Origin: an uncultured Microbacteriaceae bacterium
GTDB taxonomy: Bacteria; Actinomycetota; Actinomycetes; Actinomycetales; Microbacteriaceae
Direction of reading: 5' to 3'
DNA: 64,000 nt
Assembly: GCA_947487835.1 (NCBI GenBank)
Contig: CANKXX010000003.1
Span: forward strand, 124,001-188,000
Part shown: in pieces, positions 8,413 to 17,982 of the stretch
Layout: each line of letters begins with the position of its first letter
Position numbering within the stretch: position 1 is the stretch's first letter
Notes under the pieces: generated by a model
What the model saw: only the letters and a program-made list of their open reading frames with translations
What the model was told of the DNA's origin: nothing
Databases searched by the model: none
Program-made: the position numbers and the translations under genes

Positions 8413-9333
8413 TCAGGGCTGGACGGCCTTGACGATCGTGACGGCCTGGGTCACCCAGTCGTCGTCGACGCCCGCGTCCGAGCCGTCCTCGAGCGCCCAC
8501 ATCACGTTCACGATCTCCCGGACGATCACCCAGGAGCGGGCACGCTCCTCGTCCCAGCCCGCCGCGTCCACCACGGTGCGGAAGCGTTCGAGCAGCTCCC
8601 AGCGCGGGTTACCGGACGCGAGGACCTCGTCCCAGCGGTTCCAGAGCAGCGGCGCGAGCTCGTAGGCCGGGTCCCCGGAGAGCGGCTTCGGGTCGATGAC
8701 GAGCCAGGGCTCCCGCTCGGCGGCGAGCACGTTCTGGAAGTGCAGGTCGGTGTGGATCAGGGTGCCGTCCGTGGCGGGATCCGAGGCGAAGTCCCGCGCG
8801 AGGGCGGTGGCCTGGTCGACGTAGCGGCGGGGCACGGCACGGTGGCGGCGCAGGGCGGGGATGCCCTCGCTCCAGCGCGCCGCCTGGTCGGAGAGCAGCC
8901 GCAGCTGCGGCAGGGCCGGCCGGTGGATGCGCGGGTAGAAACCCGCGATGACCTCGCAGGCCTCGAGCACCGGCAGGGAGTCGAGATCGACGCCCGCCCG
9001 CGCGCGCTCGAGCAGCAGCACCCAACGGCGCGGATCCGCCCGGAGCAGCCGCACGACGCCGTGACCGCCCCACGCCCGCAGCGCCAGGTGCTCGTGCTCC
9101 GCCTCGGGGTGCGGCCAGCCGAACTTGAGCGCGGCCGGCTCCCCCTCCGCGGTGAGCACCGGGATCACGAGGGCGCCGTGGCCGGTGCGCGGCGTGCCGT
9201 CGGGGGACAGCGACCACTCGTCGAGCACGTCCCGCACGAGCCGGGGCAGCCTCTCCAGCCACGCGGCCCAGTCTGCGCTGCGCGAGGCGTTGGCCAGGAA
9301 GGCGGCGGGGATCACCACGCCGGCGGCCGTCAC
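8413..9333 (-). CDS. APH(6)/hydroxyurea-phosphotransferase-like kinase
   Basis: A 306-residue protein kinase-like fold enzyme close to the aminoglycoside-6/hydroxyurea phosphotransferase group. The catalytic loop HTDLHFQNVL, the metal motif VIDPKPLSGDPAYELAPLLWNRW, and the N-lobe lysine in ALKFGWP are all present. Relatives modify streptomycin, but many chromosomal members have no known resistance role. GTG 9333 overlaps the stop of the ABC exporter (GTGA), so the two are made together; a detoxifying kinase coupled to an exporter suggests a small self-protection unit. Substrate unknown. Confidence 0.82.
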   Translation of the reverse strand: MTAAGVVIPAAFLANASRSADWAAWLERLPRLVRDVLDEWSLSPDGTPRTGHGALVIPVLTAEGEPAALKFGWPHPEAEHEHLALRAWGGHGVVRLLRADPRRWVLLLERARAGVDLDSLPVLEACEVIAGFYPRIHRPALPQLRLLSDQAARWSEGIPALRRHRAVPRRYVDQATALARDFASDPATDGTLIHTDLHFQNVLAAEREPWLVIDPKPLSGDPAYELAPLLWNRWDEVLASGNPRWELLERFRTVVDAAGWDEERARSWVIVREIVNVMWALEDGSDAGVDDDWVTQAVTIVKAVQP

Positions 9334-11219
9334 AGCGCGGCGCTCCGCTGCTCGGAGTAGAGGTGCGAGTACGTGCCCCCCGCCGCGAGCAGCTCGTCGT
9401 GCGTGCCCCGCTCGACGATGCGGCCGCCGTCGACCACGAAGATGACGTCGGCGTCGACGACCGTCGACAGGCGGTGGGCGATGGACACGGTCGTGCGCCC
9501 GTGTGCGGCGGCGTCGAGCGCCTTCTGCACGACGCGCTCGGAGATGGCGTCGAGCGCGCTCGTGGCCTCGTCGAGGATCAGCACGGCCGGGTCCTTGAGC
9601 AGCACGCGCGCGATCGCGATGCGCTGCTTCTCGCCGCCGGAGAGCCGGTACCCGCGCTCCCCCACGATCGTCCCGTAGCCCTCGGGGAACGACGCGATCG
9701 TCGCGTGGATGTTCGCGGCCGTCGCCGCGGCGACCAGTTCGTCCAGCGTGGCGTCCGGCTTGGCGTAGCGCAGATTCTCCGCGATGCTCGCGTGGAACAG
9801 GTACGTCTCCTGGCTGACGATGCCGATGTGGCCGAGCAGGGACTCGTGGGTGAGGTCGCGCACGTCGACCCCGGCGAAGGTCACCCGGCCCTCCGCGACG
9901 TCGTAGAAGCGCGGGATGAGGTACGACACGGTCGTCTTGCCGGCCCCTGACGGGCCCACGAAGGCGACGAAGGATCCGGGCTCGATGTCGAGCGAGACGT
10001 GGTCGAGCGTGGGGCGGGAGTCGTCCGCGGCGTCCGGGTAGCGGAACACGACGTCCTCGAACCGGACCCGGCCGAGCTCGCGGGTCGCCGGCACGGGTAC
10101 GGCGGTCGGCCGGTCGGTGATCGCCGGGGTCAGGTCGAGGTACTCGAAGATGCGGGCGAACAGCGCGCCCGAGGTCTGCAGGTCGAGGGCCACCCGCAGC
10201 AGGGCCATCAGCGGGAACAGCAGGCGCGCCTGCACGGTGGTGAACGCCACGATCGTGCCCGCGGTGATGCCGGTCGCGCCGTTCACGAGCAGCATCCCTG
10301 CCGCCAGGTAGACGATCGCCGGGATGCTCGCGAGGAAGATGCTGACCATCGCGAAGAACCACTGGCCGCTCATCTGCTGCTGCACCTGCAGGCGGATCTG
10401 GTTCTGGTTCTCGTCCGCGTACCGGGCCGTCTCCGTCGACTGCCGGTTGAAGCTCTTCGACAGCAGGATGCCGGACACGCTCAGCGTCTCCTGGGTGATC
10501 GCCGTCATGTCCGACAGCGACTCCTGCGTCTTGGTCGCGATCCGGGCGCGCACCTGACCGACCCGGCGCTGGGCGATCACGAGGATCGGCATGAGCACGA
10601 GGGCGACGATGGTCAGCTGCCAGTTGAGCAGCAGCATCGCGACGAACGCGGCGAGCACGGTGACGGTGTTGCCGAGCACGCTGGAGACGGTGTTGGTGAG
10701 CACGCTCGCCACGCCGCCGACGTCGTTGGCGAGGCGGGACTGGATGACGCCGGTCTTGGTGCGCGTGAAGAACGCGAGCTCCATGGACTGGAGGTGCGTG
10801 AACATCCGCACCCGGAGGGCGCCCATGACCCGGTTGCCGACCGTCGACGTGAGGAACGTCTGCCAGACGCCGAGCAGGGTCGACACGACGTAGACGACGA
10901 TCATCAGCACGACGAGCTCGGCGAGCCGCGGCAGCTGCGGGCCGCCGCCGTCCGTCGGGAACAGCCCCTCGTCGAAGGCGCGCTGGGTGAGCAGGGGCGG
11001 AACGACGCTGAGGCCCGCCGCCACGATCACGAGCACGGCCGTGAGGATGAGCGGCGCCCGGTGCGGGGCGAACAGCGCGACGATGCGACCGAACAGGTGG
11101 GGAATCTTCGGGGCCTGCGCGTTGAGCGCGCGCTGCGCCTCCGCGTCGCCGCCACTCACCCGCCCGCCCCGGGGACCGCGCATGGCACCGCCCGCGGCCA
11201 CGTCACCCATCCTGCTCAC
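9330..11219 (-). CDS. ABC exporter, fused membrane and ATPase domains
   Basis: A 629-residue half-transporter: a six-helix exporter membrane domain at about 50-350, then an ATPase domain with Walker A GPSGAGKTT, signature RLSGGEKQR, Walker B VLILDEATSALDA and switch histidine SIAHRLST. All catalytic residues are intact, so a homodimer is expected. Cargo cannot be read from sequence. The first 25 residues are Gly/Arg-rich, and an ATG nine bases in (11210) is an alternative start. It is coupled by a 4-bp overlap to the APH(6)-like kinase. The strongest alternative role is lipid or drug export. Confidence 0.9.
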   Translation of the reverse strand: MSRMGDVAAGGAMRGPRGGRVSGGDAEAQRALNAQAPKIPHLFGRIVALFAPHRAPLILTAVLVIVAAGLSVVPPLLTQRAFDEGLFPTDGGGPQLPRLAELVVLMIVVYVVSTLLGVWQTFLTSTVGNRVMGALRVRMFTHLQSMELAFFTRTKTGVIQSRLANDVGGVASVLTNTVSSVLGNTVTVLAAFVAMLLLNWQLTIVALVLMPILVIAQRRVGQVRARIATKTQESLSDMTAITQETLSVSGILLSKSFNRQSTETARYADENQNQIRLQVQQQMSGQWFFAMVSIFLASIPAIVYLAAGMLLVNGATGITAGTIVAFTTVQARLLFPLMALLRVALDLQTSGALFARIFEYLDLTPAITDRPTAVPVPATRELGRVRFEDVVFRYPDAADDSRPTLDHVSLDIEPGSFVAFVGPSGAGKTTVSYLIPRFYDVAEGRVTFAGVDVRDLTHESLLGHIGIVSQETYLFHASIAENLRYAKPDATLDELVAAATAANIHATIASFPEGYGTIVGERGYRLSGGEKQRIAIARVLLKDPAVLILDEATSALDAISERVVQKALDAAAHGRTTVSIAHRLSTVVDADVIFVVDGGRIVERGTHDELLAAGGTYSHLYSEQRSAAL

Positions 11220-11285
11220 CGTCCGAATCTACGGCCCCGGCGCAGCCGCTCCCTGCGCTTTCGCTGCGGTTCCGCCCTGGGCGTA

Positions 11286-11329
11286 CGACGACGGGCCCGG
11301 GCGCCTGTCGGCACCCGAGCCCGTCGTCG
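11286..11329 (-). terminator. Putative terminator of the AglEFG-like operon
   Basis: An 11-bp perfect outer stem (CGACGACGGGC with its complement) continues past one C/A mismatch into four more pairs, 13 bp past the last permease gene. No T-run. It also lies before the ABC exporter gene on the same strand and separates the two units. Confidence 0.55.
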
Positions 11330-11341
11330 ATCGAAGGAGGA

Positions 11342-12331
11342 TCAGCCCTTGCTCGAGCCGGCCAGGAGGCCGCGCACGAAGTAGCGCTGGAGGCTGAAGA
11401 ACACGATGAGCGGGACGATCAGCGAGACGAACGCCGCCGCGGTGAGCCGCTGCCACTCCTGCCCGCGCGATCCGGTCAGCTCCGCGAGCCGCTGGGTCAG
11501 CGGCGCCACGTCCGGCGTGCCGCCGGAGAACACCAGGGCGACCAGCAGGTCGTTCCAGACCCAGAGGAACTGGAAGATGGCGAACGACGCGAGCGCGGGG
11601 AGCGCGAGCGGGATCACGATGCGGAAGAAGATCTGCCCGTGCCCGGCGCCGTCGACGCGCGCGGCCTCGATGACCTCGCCCGGGATCTCCGAGATGAAGT
11701 TGTGCAGCAAGAAGATCGCCAACGGCAGCGCGAAGATCGTGTGCGCGATCCATACCTGGGCGTAGTTGCCGGACGGGATACCCGGAAGGATCTGCGTCTC
11801 GCCGAAGCGCAGACCGAGCGAGAACATCTGCAGCAGCGGGATGAGCGCCATCTGCAGCGGCACGATCTGGAGCGCGAAGATCAGGATGAACAGGGCGTTG
11901 CTGCCCTTGAACTTCACCCAGGCGAACGCGTACGCGGCAAGCGACGCGAGCACGAGCGGGAAGATCGTGCCCGGGATGGCGATGGCCAGGGAGTTCACGA
12001 AGTACGAGCCGAGCTGCGGCGACGACGCGGACGCCGACAGCAGCACCTCCTGGTAGTTCGCGAACGTGAACCCGGGGTTCTGCAGGATCGTCCACCAGCC
12101 GTTGGACTTGATCTCGTCCTCCGGGCGGAACGACGAGACGAGCAGCCCGAAGGTGGGTAGCGTCCACACGATCGCGATGATGAGCGACGCGATGGTCGCC
12201 CCGCGCGAGGTGAGGCGGCGCTTGACCCTGCCGGTCTTGGCCGTGACGGTCGTCTCCGCACGCTTGTAGGCGTCATCGCCGGAACGCGCGCCGGGGATGG
12301 GGAGGTCGACGGGGGCGACGCTGTTGCTCAT
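11342..12331 (-). CDS. Sugar ABC importer permease, MalG/AglG type
   Basis: A 329-residue MalG-type permease with an N-terminal helix at about 47-68, a large periplasmic loop and the ABC-contact EAA loop [25 protein letters not shown] (shown in part: EAARVDGAG). Start ATG 12331 has GGGAG upstream and overlaps the stop of the partner permease by four bases (ATGA). Third gene of an operon with substrate-binding protein and MalF-type permease; no ATPase gene is present, so a shared MsiK/MalK-type ATPase elsewhere is expected. The substrate is probably an alpha-glucoside, from the resemblance of the whole set to Agl systems. Confidence 0.9.
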   Translation of the reverse strand: MSNSVAPVDLPIPGARSGDDAYKRAETTVTAKTGRVKRRLTSRGATIASLIIAIVWTLPTFGLLVSSFRPEDEIKSNGWWTILQNPGFTFANYQEVLLSASASSPQLGSYFVNSLAIAIPGTIFPLVLASLAAYAFAWVKFKGSNALFILIFALQIVPLQMALIPLLQMFSLGLRFGETQILPGIPSGNYAQVWIAHTIFALPLAIFLLHNFISEIPGEVIEAARVDGAGHGQIFFRIVIPLALPALASFAIFQFLWVWNDLLVALVFSGGTPDVAPLTQRLAELTGSRGQEWQRLTAAAFVSLIVPLIVFFSLQRYFVRGLLAGSSKG

Positions 12332-13299
12332 CGGATCTCCCTCTGCTGGCGCATGATGCGCACGTTGTAGATGACGATCGGCAGGACCATGAGGAAGAGG
12401 ATCAGCGCCAGTGCCGATCCGCGCCCGGGCTCCTGCGACCGGAATGCCTGGTTGTACATCTCGTTGGCCACGACGCTCGTGCCGAAGTTGCCGCCGGTCA
12501 TCGTCTGGACGATGTCGAACACCTTCAGGGTGGCGATGGAGATGGTGGTGACGACGACCACGAGCGAGCCGCGGATGCCGGGTAGCGTGACGTTGCGGAA
12601 GCGCTGCCACGCGTTGGTGCCGTCGAGCTGCGCGGCCTCGAGCTGCTCGACCGGGACGCCCTTGATGGACGCCGAGAGCACGACCATCGCGAAACCGGTC
12701 TGCACCCAGATCATGACGACGATCAGCAGCAGCGTGTTGACCGGCTCCGCCTGGAGCCACAGCACCGGCTCGCCGCCGAGCCACACCACGACCTGGTTCA
12801 GGAGGCCGATCTGGGGGCGGTCGCCCGCCCGGTACTCGTAGATGAAGCGCCAGATGATGGCGGCACCGACGAAGGAGATGGCCATGGGCATGAACACCAG
12901 GGCCTTGAAGATGCGCTCGCCCTTGGACTTGTCGATGAACACCGCGTAGGCGAGGCCGATGATCGTCGAGAGGAGGGGGACGAGGATGACCCAGACGACG
13001 GTGTTGCCCAGGGTCTGCAGGGCCTCCGGCTGGGTGAACATCCACACGAAGTTGTCGAGCCCGATGAAGTCGCCGCTGGCGTCGCCGAACGCGGTGATGC
13101 TCGTGCGGATCGCCGGGTAGATGAGCCCGAGCGCCAGCAGGATCAGCGCCGGGGCGATGAAAGCGATGAGCTGGATGACGTCGCGCCCCTTCTTGGGCGC
13201 TCGGTCGATGAGGAACAGGAGCAGTCCGATGACCACCGAGAAGATGGCGAGGGCTGCGATCACCTGCACGAGTTTGTTGATGAGATCGGCGGTCGTCAC
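12328..13299 (-). CDS. Sugar ABC importer permease, MalF/AglF type
   Basis: A 323-residue MalF-type permease. It has an extra N-terminal helix (about 10-30), then the family core with [20 protein letters not shown] and the EAA loop [20 protein letters not shown]. These segments, and [16 protein letters not shown], resemble AglF/GgtC permeases for alpha-glucosides or glucosylglycerol rather than maltose MalF. GTG 13299 is used, with GGAAGGGC upstream. It lies 79 bp downstream of the binding-protein gene, behind a strong hairpin, and overlaps the MalG-type gene. Confidence 0.9.
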   Translation of the reverse strand: MTTADLINKLVQVIAALAIFSVVIGLLLFLIDRAPKKGRDVIQLIAFIAPALILLALGLIYPAIRTSITAFGDASGDFIGLDNFVWMFTQPEALQTLGNTVVWVILVPLLSTIIGLAYAVFIDKSKGERIFKALVFMPMAISFVGAAIIWRFIYEYRAGDRPQIGLLNQVVVWLGGEPVLWLQAEPVNTLLLIVVMIWVQTGFAMVVLSASIKGVPVEQLEAAQLDGTNAWQRFRNVTLPGIRGSLVVVVTTISIATLKVFDIVQTMTGGNFGTSVVANEMYNQAFRSQEPGRGSALALILFLMVLPIVIYNVRIMRQQREIR

Positions 13300-13334
13300 T
13301 GACTGATGCCCTTCCGTGAGGGGTGAAGAGTGTG

Positions 13335-13368
13335 GCCGGGGCCGCCCGGTCTCCCGGACGGCCCCGGC
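13335..13368 (-). terminator. Intercistronic hairpin between binding protein and permeases
   Basis: A very stable stem: GCCGGGGCCG pairs perfectly with its complement and, after one C/A mismatch, CCGG pairs with CCGG around a 4-nt loop. It lies in the 79-bp gap after the binding-protein gene. In malE-malF type operons such hairpins lower permease expression relative to the binding protein by partial termination or by stabilising the 5' segment. Confidence 0.55.
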
Positions 13369-13378
13369 GGGGGTGTTG

Positions 13379-14728
13379 CTACTCTGCGGGCCAGGACTGC
13401 TCGATGGCGTCCACGGTCTGCTGCGAGCTCTGTCCGCCCATCCAGTCGACGATCCCCTTGAAGAAGGAGTTCGCGCCGACGGCGGCGGGCATCAGGTCGG
13501 ACGCGTCGAAGCGGAAGACGGTGTTCTCGTCCTGCAGCGTCTCGGCGGCGTTCTTGAGCAGGTCGCTCGAGGCGTTGGCCGTGTCGAGCCCGTTGTTCGC
13601 GCTGATGACTCCGCCGAGGCTCACGCGGCTGTTGGCCCACGTGTCGCTCGACAGGTACGTCTGCACGGCGACGACCTCTTCGGTGTCGGTGAAGGCGGCC
13701 ACGATCTCGCCACCACCGGAGATGGCGAGCTCGTCACCCTCCTGGGCGGGCGGGGTGAGGAACGCCCAGACGTCGCCGTCCTCCGCGACCGTGGTTCCCT
13801 CGGGCCAGAAGCCCTCGTAGAACGTGGCCTGGTGGTGCATGGCGCACTGGTCGTCCAGGATCGGCAGACCACCCTCGCCGAAGGGCAGCGAGACGATGGA
13901 GTTGACCTCGCCGTAGCCGCCGTTCACGAAGTCCGGGTTCTTCAGGATGTCGCCGGCGGCGTCGAACGCCGCGACGATCTGCGGGTCGTTGAAGGGGATC
14001 TCGTGCGCGACCCACTGGTCGTAGACCTCGGGACCGGCGAGACGCAGGACCATGTCCTCGACCCAGTCGGTGCCCGGCCAGCCGGTGGCCGCGTCGGAGG
14101 CGAAGCCGGCGCACCAGGGCTTGACGCCGTCACCGGCGATCTGCTCGGACAGCGTCGTCAGCTCCTCGAGCGACTTCGGCACCTCGTAGCCGTTCTCCTC
14201 GAAGAAGGAGGGGCTGTACCAGACGTAGCCCTTGACGCTCGCCATGAGCGGGGCGCCCACGAGCTCGCCGTCCACGGTGCCGTAGGCCTTCCAGTCCTCG
14301 GACCAGAACTCGTCGACGTTCGCCTCGACCGACTCGGGAGCCGGCTTCAGGTAGCCGGCGCGGGCGAGGGACGCCACGAGGCCGGGCTGCGGGGTGATCG
14401 CCAGGTCAGGCGGGTTGCCGCCCTGCGCGCGCACGTTGATCTGCGTCTCGAACTGCTGGGTGCCCTCGTACACGACATCGATGCCCGTGCAGGTCTCGAA
14501 GTCCTTCCAGGACTCGTTGAGACGGTCGGCCTCGACCTCGACGATGGTGCCGTAGACGTTGACCTCGGCCCCGTCGAAGCTGCCGTAGGTCTCGTAGTCA
14601 CTGCAGTCCACGTCCGCCGCTTCCTCGGCAGCGATGTCACCCGTGCACCCGGCGAGGGTGAGGGCGACGACACTTGCTGCTGCGAGTGGGAAGACGAGGC
14701 GACGGCGACGGTGCAGGGTTGAACTCAT
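13379..14728 (-). CDS. Sugar ABC importer substrate-binding lipoprotein (AglE-like)
   Basis: A 449-residue extracellular solute-binding protein, family 1. The Arg-rich signal peptide ends in lipobox LTLAGC, so Cys28 should be lipidated. The mature part has typical GGNPPDLAITPQPGL and DEFWSEDWKAYG segments. ATG 14728 has GGAGG upstream, and the reading frame's 45-codon N-terminal extension runs back over the promoter, so it is not used. First gene of the importer operon, divergent from the LacI regulator. The ligand is likely an alpha-glucoside or related sugar; this is inferred from the operon type. Confidence 0.9.
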   Translation of the reverse strand: MSSTLHRRRRLVFPLAAASVVALTLAGCTGDIAAEEAADVDCSDYETYGSFDGAEVNVYGTIVEVEADRLNESWKDFETCTGIDVVYEGTQQFETQINVRAQGGNPPDLAITPQPGLVASLARAGYLKPAPESVEANVDEFWSEDWKAYGTVDGELVGAPLMASVKGYVWYSPSFFEENGYEVPKSLEELTTLSEQIAGDGVKPWCAGFASDAATGWPGTDWVEDMVLRLAGPEVYDQWVAHEIPFNDPQIVAAFDAAGDILKNPDFVNGGYGEVNSIVSLPFGEGGLPILDDQCAMHHQATFYEGFWPEGTTVAEDGDVWAFLTPPAQEGDELAISGGGEIVAAFTDTEEVVAVQTYLSSDTWANSRVSLGGVISANNGLDTANASSDLLKNAAETLQDENTVFRFDASDLMPAAVGANSFFKGIVDWMGGQSSQQTVDAIEQSWPAE

Positions 14729-14790
14729 TCTGTCTCCTCCTCGTTGAGCGGAGCCGGGGCGCGCTGTGATCCGCGCACGACGCGCGGTCG

Positions 14791-14838
14791 GGAACCGGTT
14801 CCACAGGTCAAGGTACGGCACCCTCCCCTGGCGCGCAA
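14791..14838 (-). promoter_or_regulatory. Promoter and operator 1 of the AglEFG-like operon
   Basis: On the minus strand TTGCGC (14838-14833) and TACCTT (14815-14810) are separated by 17 bp. The perfect palindrome GGAACCGGTTCC (14802-14791) begins seven bases further, over the expected transcript start. A LacI protein bound there would block initiation. The same palindrome recurs at 14935. Confidence 0.6.
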
Positions 14839-14933
14839 CACGGGGAAGATAACGAATCGTCACGCCCGGTGGAACGGCTCTCGTGCAGCGCGCTGGCGCG
14901 AGGCGAGCGACGTCGAGGCGCCATTGTCAGTAG

Positions 14934-14971
14934 TGGAACCGGTTCCATAACAGCCCCGTCCGCGGTACTGT
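14934..14971 (+). promoter_or_regulatory. Operator 2 and promoter of the LacI regulator
   Basis: The 14-bp palindrome TGGAACCGGTTCCA (14934-14947) overlaps a -35-like TTCCAT (14943-14948), which lies 17 bp before a -10-like TACTGT (14966-14971). The regulator ATG follows at 15013. Two copies of one palindrome 144 bp apart suggest autoregulation and perhaps DNA looping. Confidence 0.6.
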
Positions 14972-15012
14972 GTGCTCGCACCAACACAGAGCCCAAAGGG
15001 GGGACGAGAGGT

Positions 15013-16035
15013 ATGAGCGGCATCGCGGACGTCGCACGCCTGGCCGGCGTGTCGAAGGCGACGGCCTCCCGCGCGCTCAGCGGCCGCGGCTACGTCTCCG
15101 AGAACACCCGCAACCTCGTCGCCCACGCCGCGTCCGAGATCGGCTACGTCGTGAGCTCGAACGCCTCGAGCCTCGTCACGGGCCAGACCAAGAACGTGGG
15201 CGTCGTGGTGCCGTACCTGAACCGCTGGTTCTTCGCGGAGATGCTCGAGGGCATCGAGACGGCGCTCATCGAGGCTGGCTACGACCTCACGCTGTACCGC
15301 CTGACCGACGACAAGGATCAGCGGCGCAAGGTGTTCGAGTACTTCCTCGTGCGCAAGCGGGTCGACGCCGTCATCGCGGTGAGCGTCGCCCTCAGCGAGT
15401 CCGAGGTGACGCGGCTCAAGTCGCTCGGCAAGCCGCTCGTCGGCGTCGGTGGCCACGCGGACGGCATGACCACCCTGAGCATCGACGACGTCGCCGCGGC
15501 GAAGCTCGCCACCGAGCACCTGATCAGCCTCGGCCACCGCAGGCTCGTGCATCTCGGGGGCCACCCGGAGGAGGAGATGGACTTCCCCGTGCACGAGCGG
15601 AGGCTCGCCGGCTTCCGGGACGCGCTGTCCGAGGCCGGCATCCCCGCGAGCGGGACCTTCCAGCCGTCGTCGTTCACGATCGACGGCGGGTACCGCGCCG
15701 CTCTCCGCATGCTCACGGATCCGCGGACGAGGCCGACCGCCGTGTTCGCCGCGTCCGACGAGATCGCGATCGGCCTGATCGTCGCGGCGCGGCAGCTGGG
15801 GATCCGGGTGCCGCAGGACCTCTCGGTCGTGGGCATCGACGGGCACGACCTCGCCGACATGTTCGGCCTCACGACTCTCGAGCAGCACCCGAAGCGACAG
15901 GGGCGGCTCGCGGTCGACCTGGTTATGGAGGGGCTCGCGGCGGGTCCGGGCGCCGTGCAGACGCGCAACGTGACCGTCCCCGTGGACTTCGCGCCGCGGT
16001 CGAGCACGACGGCTCCGCCGGGCGCGCGCGCTTGA
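15013..16035 (+). CDS. LacI-family regulator of the AglEFG-like operon
   Basis: A 340-residue LacI repressor. The helix-turn-helix is ADVARLAGVSKATASRALSG at about 5-24; the effector domain includes VFAASDEIAIGLI and VVGIDGHDLADMF. ATG 15013 has GAGAGG upstream; a 48-codon upstream extension would read through operator 2, so it is rejected. The gene is divergent from the importer operon and two GGAACCGGTTCC palindromes lie between them, which makes it the likely local repressor, released by the transported sugar. Confidence 0.93.
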   Translation: MSGIADVARLAGVSKATASRALSGRGYVSENTRNLVAHAASEIGYVVSSNASSLVTGQTKNVGVVVPYLNRWFFAEMLEGIETALIEAGYDLTLYRLTDDKDQRRKVFEYFLVRKRVDAVIAVSVALSESEVTRLKSLGKPLVGVGGHADGMTTLSIDDVAAAKLATEHLISLGHRRLVHLGGHPEEEMDFPVHERRLAGFRDALSEAGIPASGTFQPSSFTIDGGYRAALRMLTDPRTRPTAVFAASDEIAIGLIVAARQLGIRVPQDLSVVGIDGHDLADMFGLTTLEQHPKRQGRLAVDLVMEGLAAGPGAVQTRNVTVPVDFAPRSSTTAPPGARA

Positions 16036-16126
16036 GCCGGGCGTCGTCCGCCGGCCGGCCGAGCGGCCCGGGGAGGGGCGCCGACGGGGGCTGTACGGCC
16101 ACGCCCCCGACGTCCCGGGCGGGCTT

Positions 16127-16152
16127 CCGTGTCCTCCCTTTTGGGGACACGG
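16127..16152. terminator. Hairpin after the LacI regulator gene
   Basis: An 8-bp perfect stem, CCGTGTCC/GGACACGG, with a 10-nt loop containing TTTT, about 90 bp past the regulator stop. A terminator is likely; a role in the leader of the following LuxR-type gene is possible. Nothing else is seen in this 233-bp gap. Confidence 0.4.
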
Positions 16153-16268
16153 CGGGGGACGGCAATGTGCCGTTCGCCATGGATTGCACAGTCGCCGTCG
16201 GTTATGTTTCACAAGCACCAGCCGCGTCCCCGTACCCGGGACATCCCGAGTGGCATTGGAAATAACCC

Positions 16269-17855
16269 GTGACTACACCTGCTTCCGCGGTGGCGTTCTC
16301 GCGCGCTGTCGAGACCGCCATCGACGACGGCGATCTCGATCGAGCCGTCGACCTCCTCTCCGAGCACTGGCCCCGCTTCGTCGGCCTGCACGGCGCACTC
16401 GTGCGTTCGCTGCTCGGCACGCTCCCCCGCGAGCGCTGGCACGCCGACCCCTGGCTCGTGACCGCCATGGCGTCCACGCACCGCACCGCCGGGTCCCCCG
16501 ACCCCGGCGAGGCCATGCAGTACTTCACCGCTGCCGACCTCGTGACCACGACGGACATTCCGGTCGTCACCCGGGCCGCCATGGCGCTGCACCGCGCCAT
16601 CGCGCTGCGCGCGGTCGGCTGGCTCGCCCGGGCCGACGAGTCGGTCGTGAACGGCCGCACGCTCCTCTCCTCCGACCGCAGCATCTCCGGCGCGACGCGC
16701 AGGGGGCTTCAGGTCCGGTTCGCCATGCAGGCCGGGATCCTCGCGATCCACCTGGGCGACTACGACACCGCCGAGAGCGAGCTGTCGATGGCGGCGGCCG
16801 CGGACGACGCGGACCTGCAGCACGAGGAGCGGGTCGAGCTCCTCGGCGCGTCCGCCTTCCTGGCCTACTGCCTCGGTGACCTGAGCCGGGCCGACGCCCT
16901 CGTCGACTCGGCTCGCCGCGCCGCGGGCACCATCGCCGACGCGCCCGTGCTGCTCACCGGACGGCACGCCGCGCCCGCCCTCATCACCGAGGTGCTGCTC
17001 GCGGTCGAGCGCGCCGAGACCGCGGACGCCGCGACCATCCTGCGCACGATGCGCAGGGCGTCCAAGCGCTCGGACTGGGAGCTCATCGCACTCCAGGCCG
17101 AGGCCGGCGCGGCCATGCTGCGCGGCGAGTACCGCGAGGGGCTCGACCTGCTGCGGAAGATGGAGAAGATCGAGGCGGACTGGGATCCCGCAGGCGCCGT
17201 GCAGACGAGCCGGCTCGCCCTGACGGCCGGTCTGCTCGTGCGGCTGGGCGACGTGGATGTGGCGCAGAAGCTGCTGCGCACCCTCGCCCCCACCCAGCAC
17301 CACGTCACCTGCCCCGCGCTGCACGAGGGCCGGCTGCTCGTGCAGGAGGGCGACTTCTTCGCTGCGCTGCGGGCCATCGACGAGTGCTCCACCCTCGGCG
17401 ACGCCCACTCGAGCCGCACCAACGTCGACGTGCTGCTGGTCCGCGCCGCCGCGCACTACGGCCTCGGCAACGCCAAGCACGGCGACATCGCCTTCGACGT
17501 CGCCGCCCTGCTCGGGGCGCGCAACGGCGCGCTGCGGCCGTTCGAGTTCTTCCCCGTGCTCGCCCTCGAGCCGATGGTGGTGCGGGCCATGGAGCGCAAG
17601 CAGCCGCAGCGGCTGCACGGGTTCCTGCACGACGTGCACGCGCGGGCCATCGCGCGGTCGAGCGGAGCGTGGCAGGAGGAGGAGCTCACGAACCGCGAGC
17701 GGGCCGTCGTGGACGGCCTCCTCGCCGGCCAGAGCCACGGGCAGATCGCGGCGAAGCTGCTGCTCTCCCCGACCGCGGTCAAGAAGTCGGTCCGCAGCAT
17801 CTACCGCAAGATCGAGGCGAGCAGCCGGCGCGAGGCCGCCCAGCACGCGGGCTGA
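16269..17855 (+). CDS. MalT-like LuxR-family transcriptional regulator
   Basis: A 528-residue protein whose last part (about 473-522, LTNRERAVVDGLLAGQSHGQ onward) is a LuxR/FixJ helix-turn-helix. The first 430 residues are Ala/Leu-rich helical repeats of the TPR type seen in the MalT/LAL group, but there is no Walker A, so the ATPase module of full LALs is absent. It therefore probably senses through its repeats. The start is GTG 16269. The neighbours (LacI gene before, small actinobacterial protein after) do not reveal its target. Confidence 0.85.
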   Translation: MTTPASAVAFSRAVETAIDDGDLDRAVDLLSEHWPRFVGLHGALVRSLLGTLPRERWHADPWLVTAMASTHRTAGSPDPGEAMQYFTAADLVTTTDIPVVTRAAMALHRAIALRAVGWLARADESVVNGRTLLSSDRSISGATRRGLQVRFAMQAGILAIHLGDYDTAESELSMAAAADDADLQHEERVELLGASAFLAYCLGDLSRADALVDSARRAAGTIADAPVLLTGRHAAPALITEVLLAVERAETADAATILRTMRRASKRSDWELIALQAEAGAAMLRGEYREGLDLLRKMEKIEADWDPAGAVQTSRLALTAGLLVRLGDVDVAQKLLRTLAPTQHHVTCPALHEGRLLVQEGDFFAALRAIDECSTLGDAHSSRTNVDVLLVRAAAHYGLGNAKHGDIAFDVAALLGARNGALRPFEFFPVLALEPMVVRAMERKQPQRLHGFLHDVHARAIARSSGAWQEEELTNRERAVVDGLLAGQSHGQIAAKLLLSPTAVKKSVRSIYRKIEASSRREAAQHAG

Positions 17856-17982
17856 CGCCGCCCCTCCCCGGCCCTTACCCTCGGCCACCACCGCGATTAG
17901 CGTTTCAGGGCAGGGCGGTGTCGGAGGACTCGCGCGAGGCCACGGACTCCGCCCGGCTCGACCGGAATACCAAGGAGGACAC

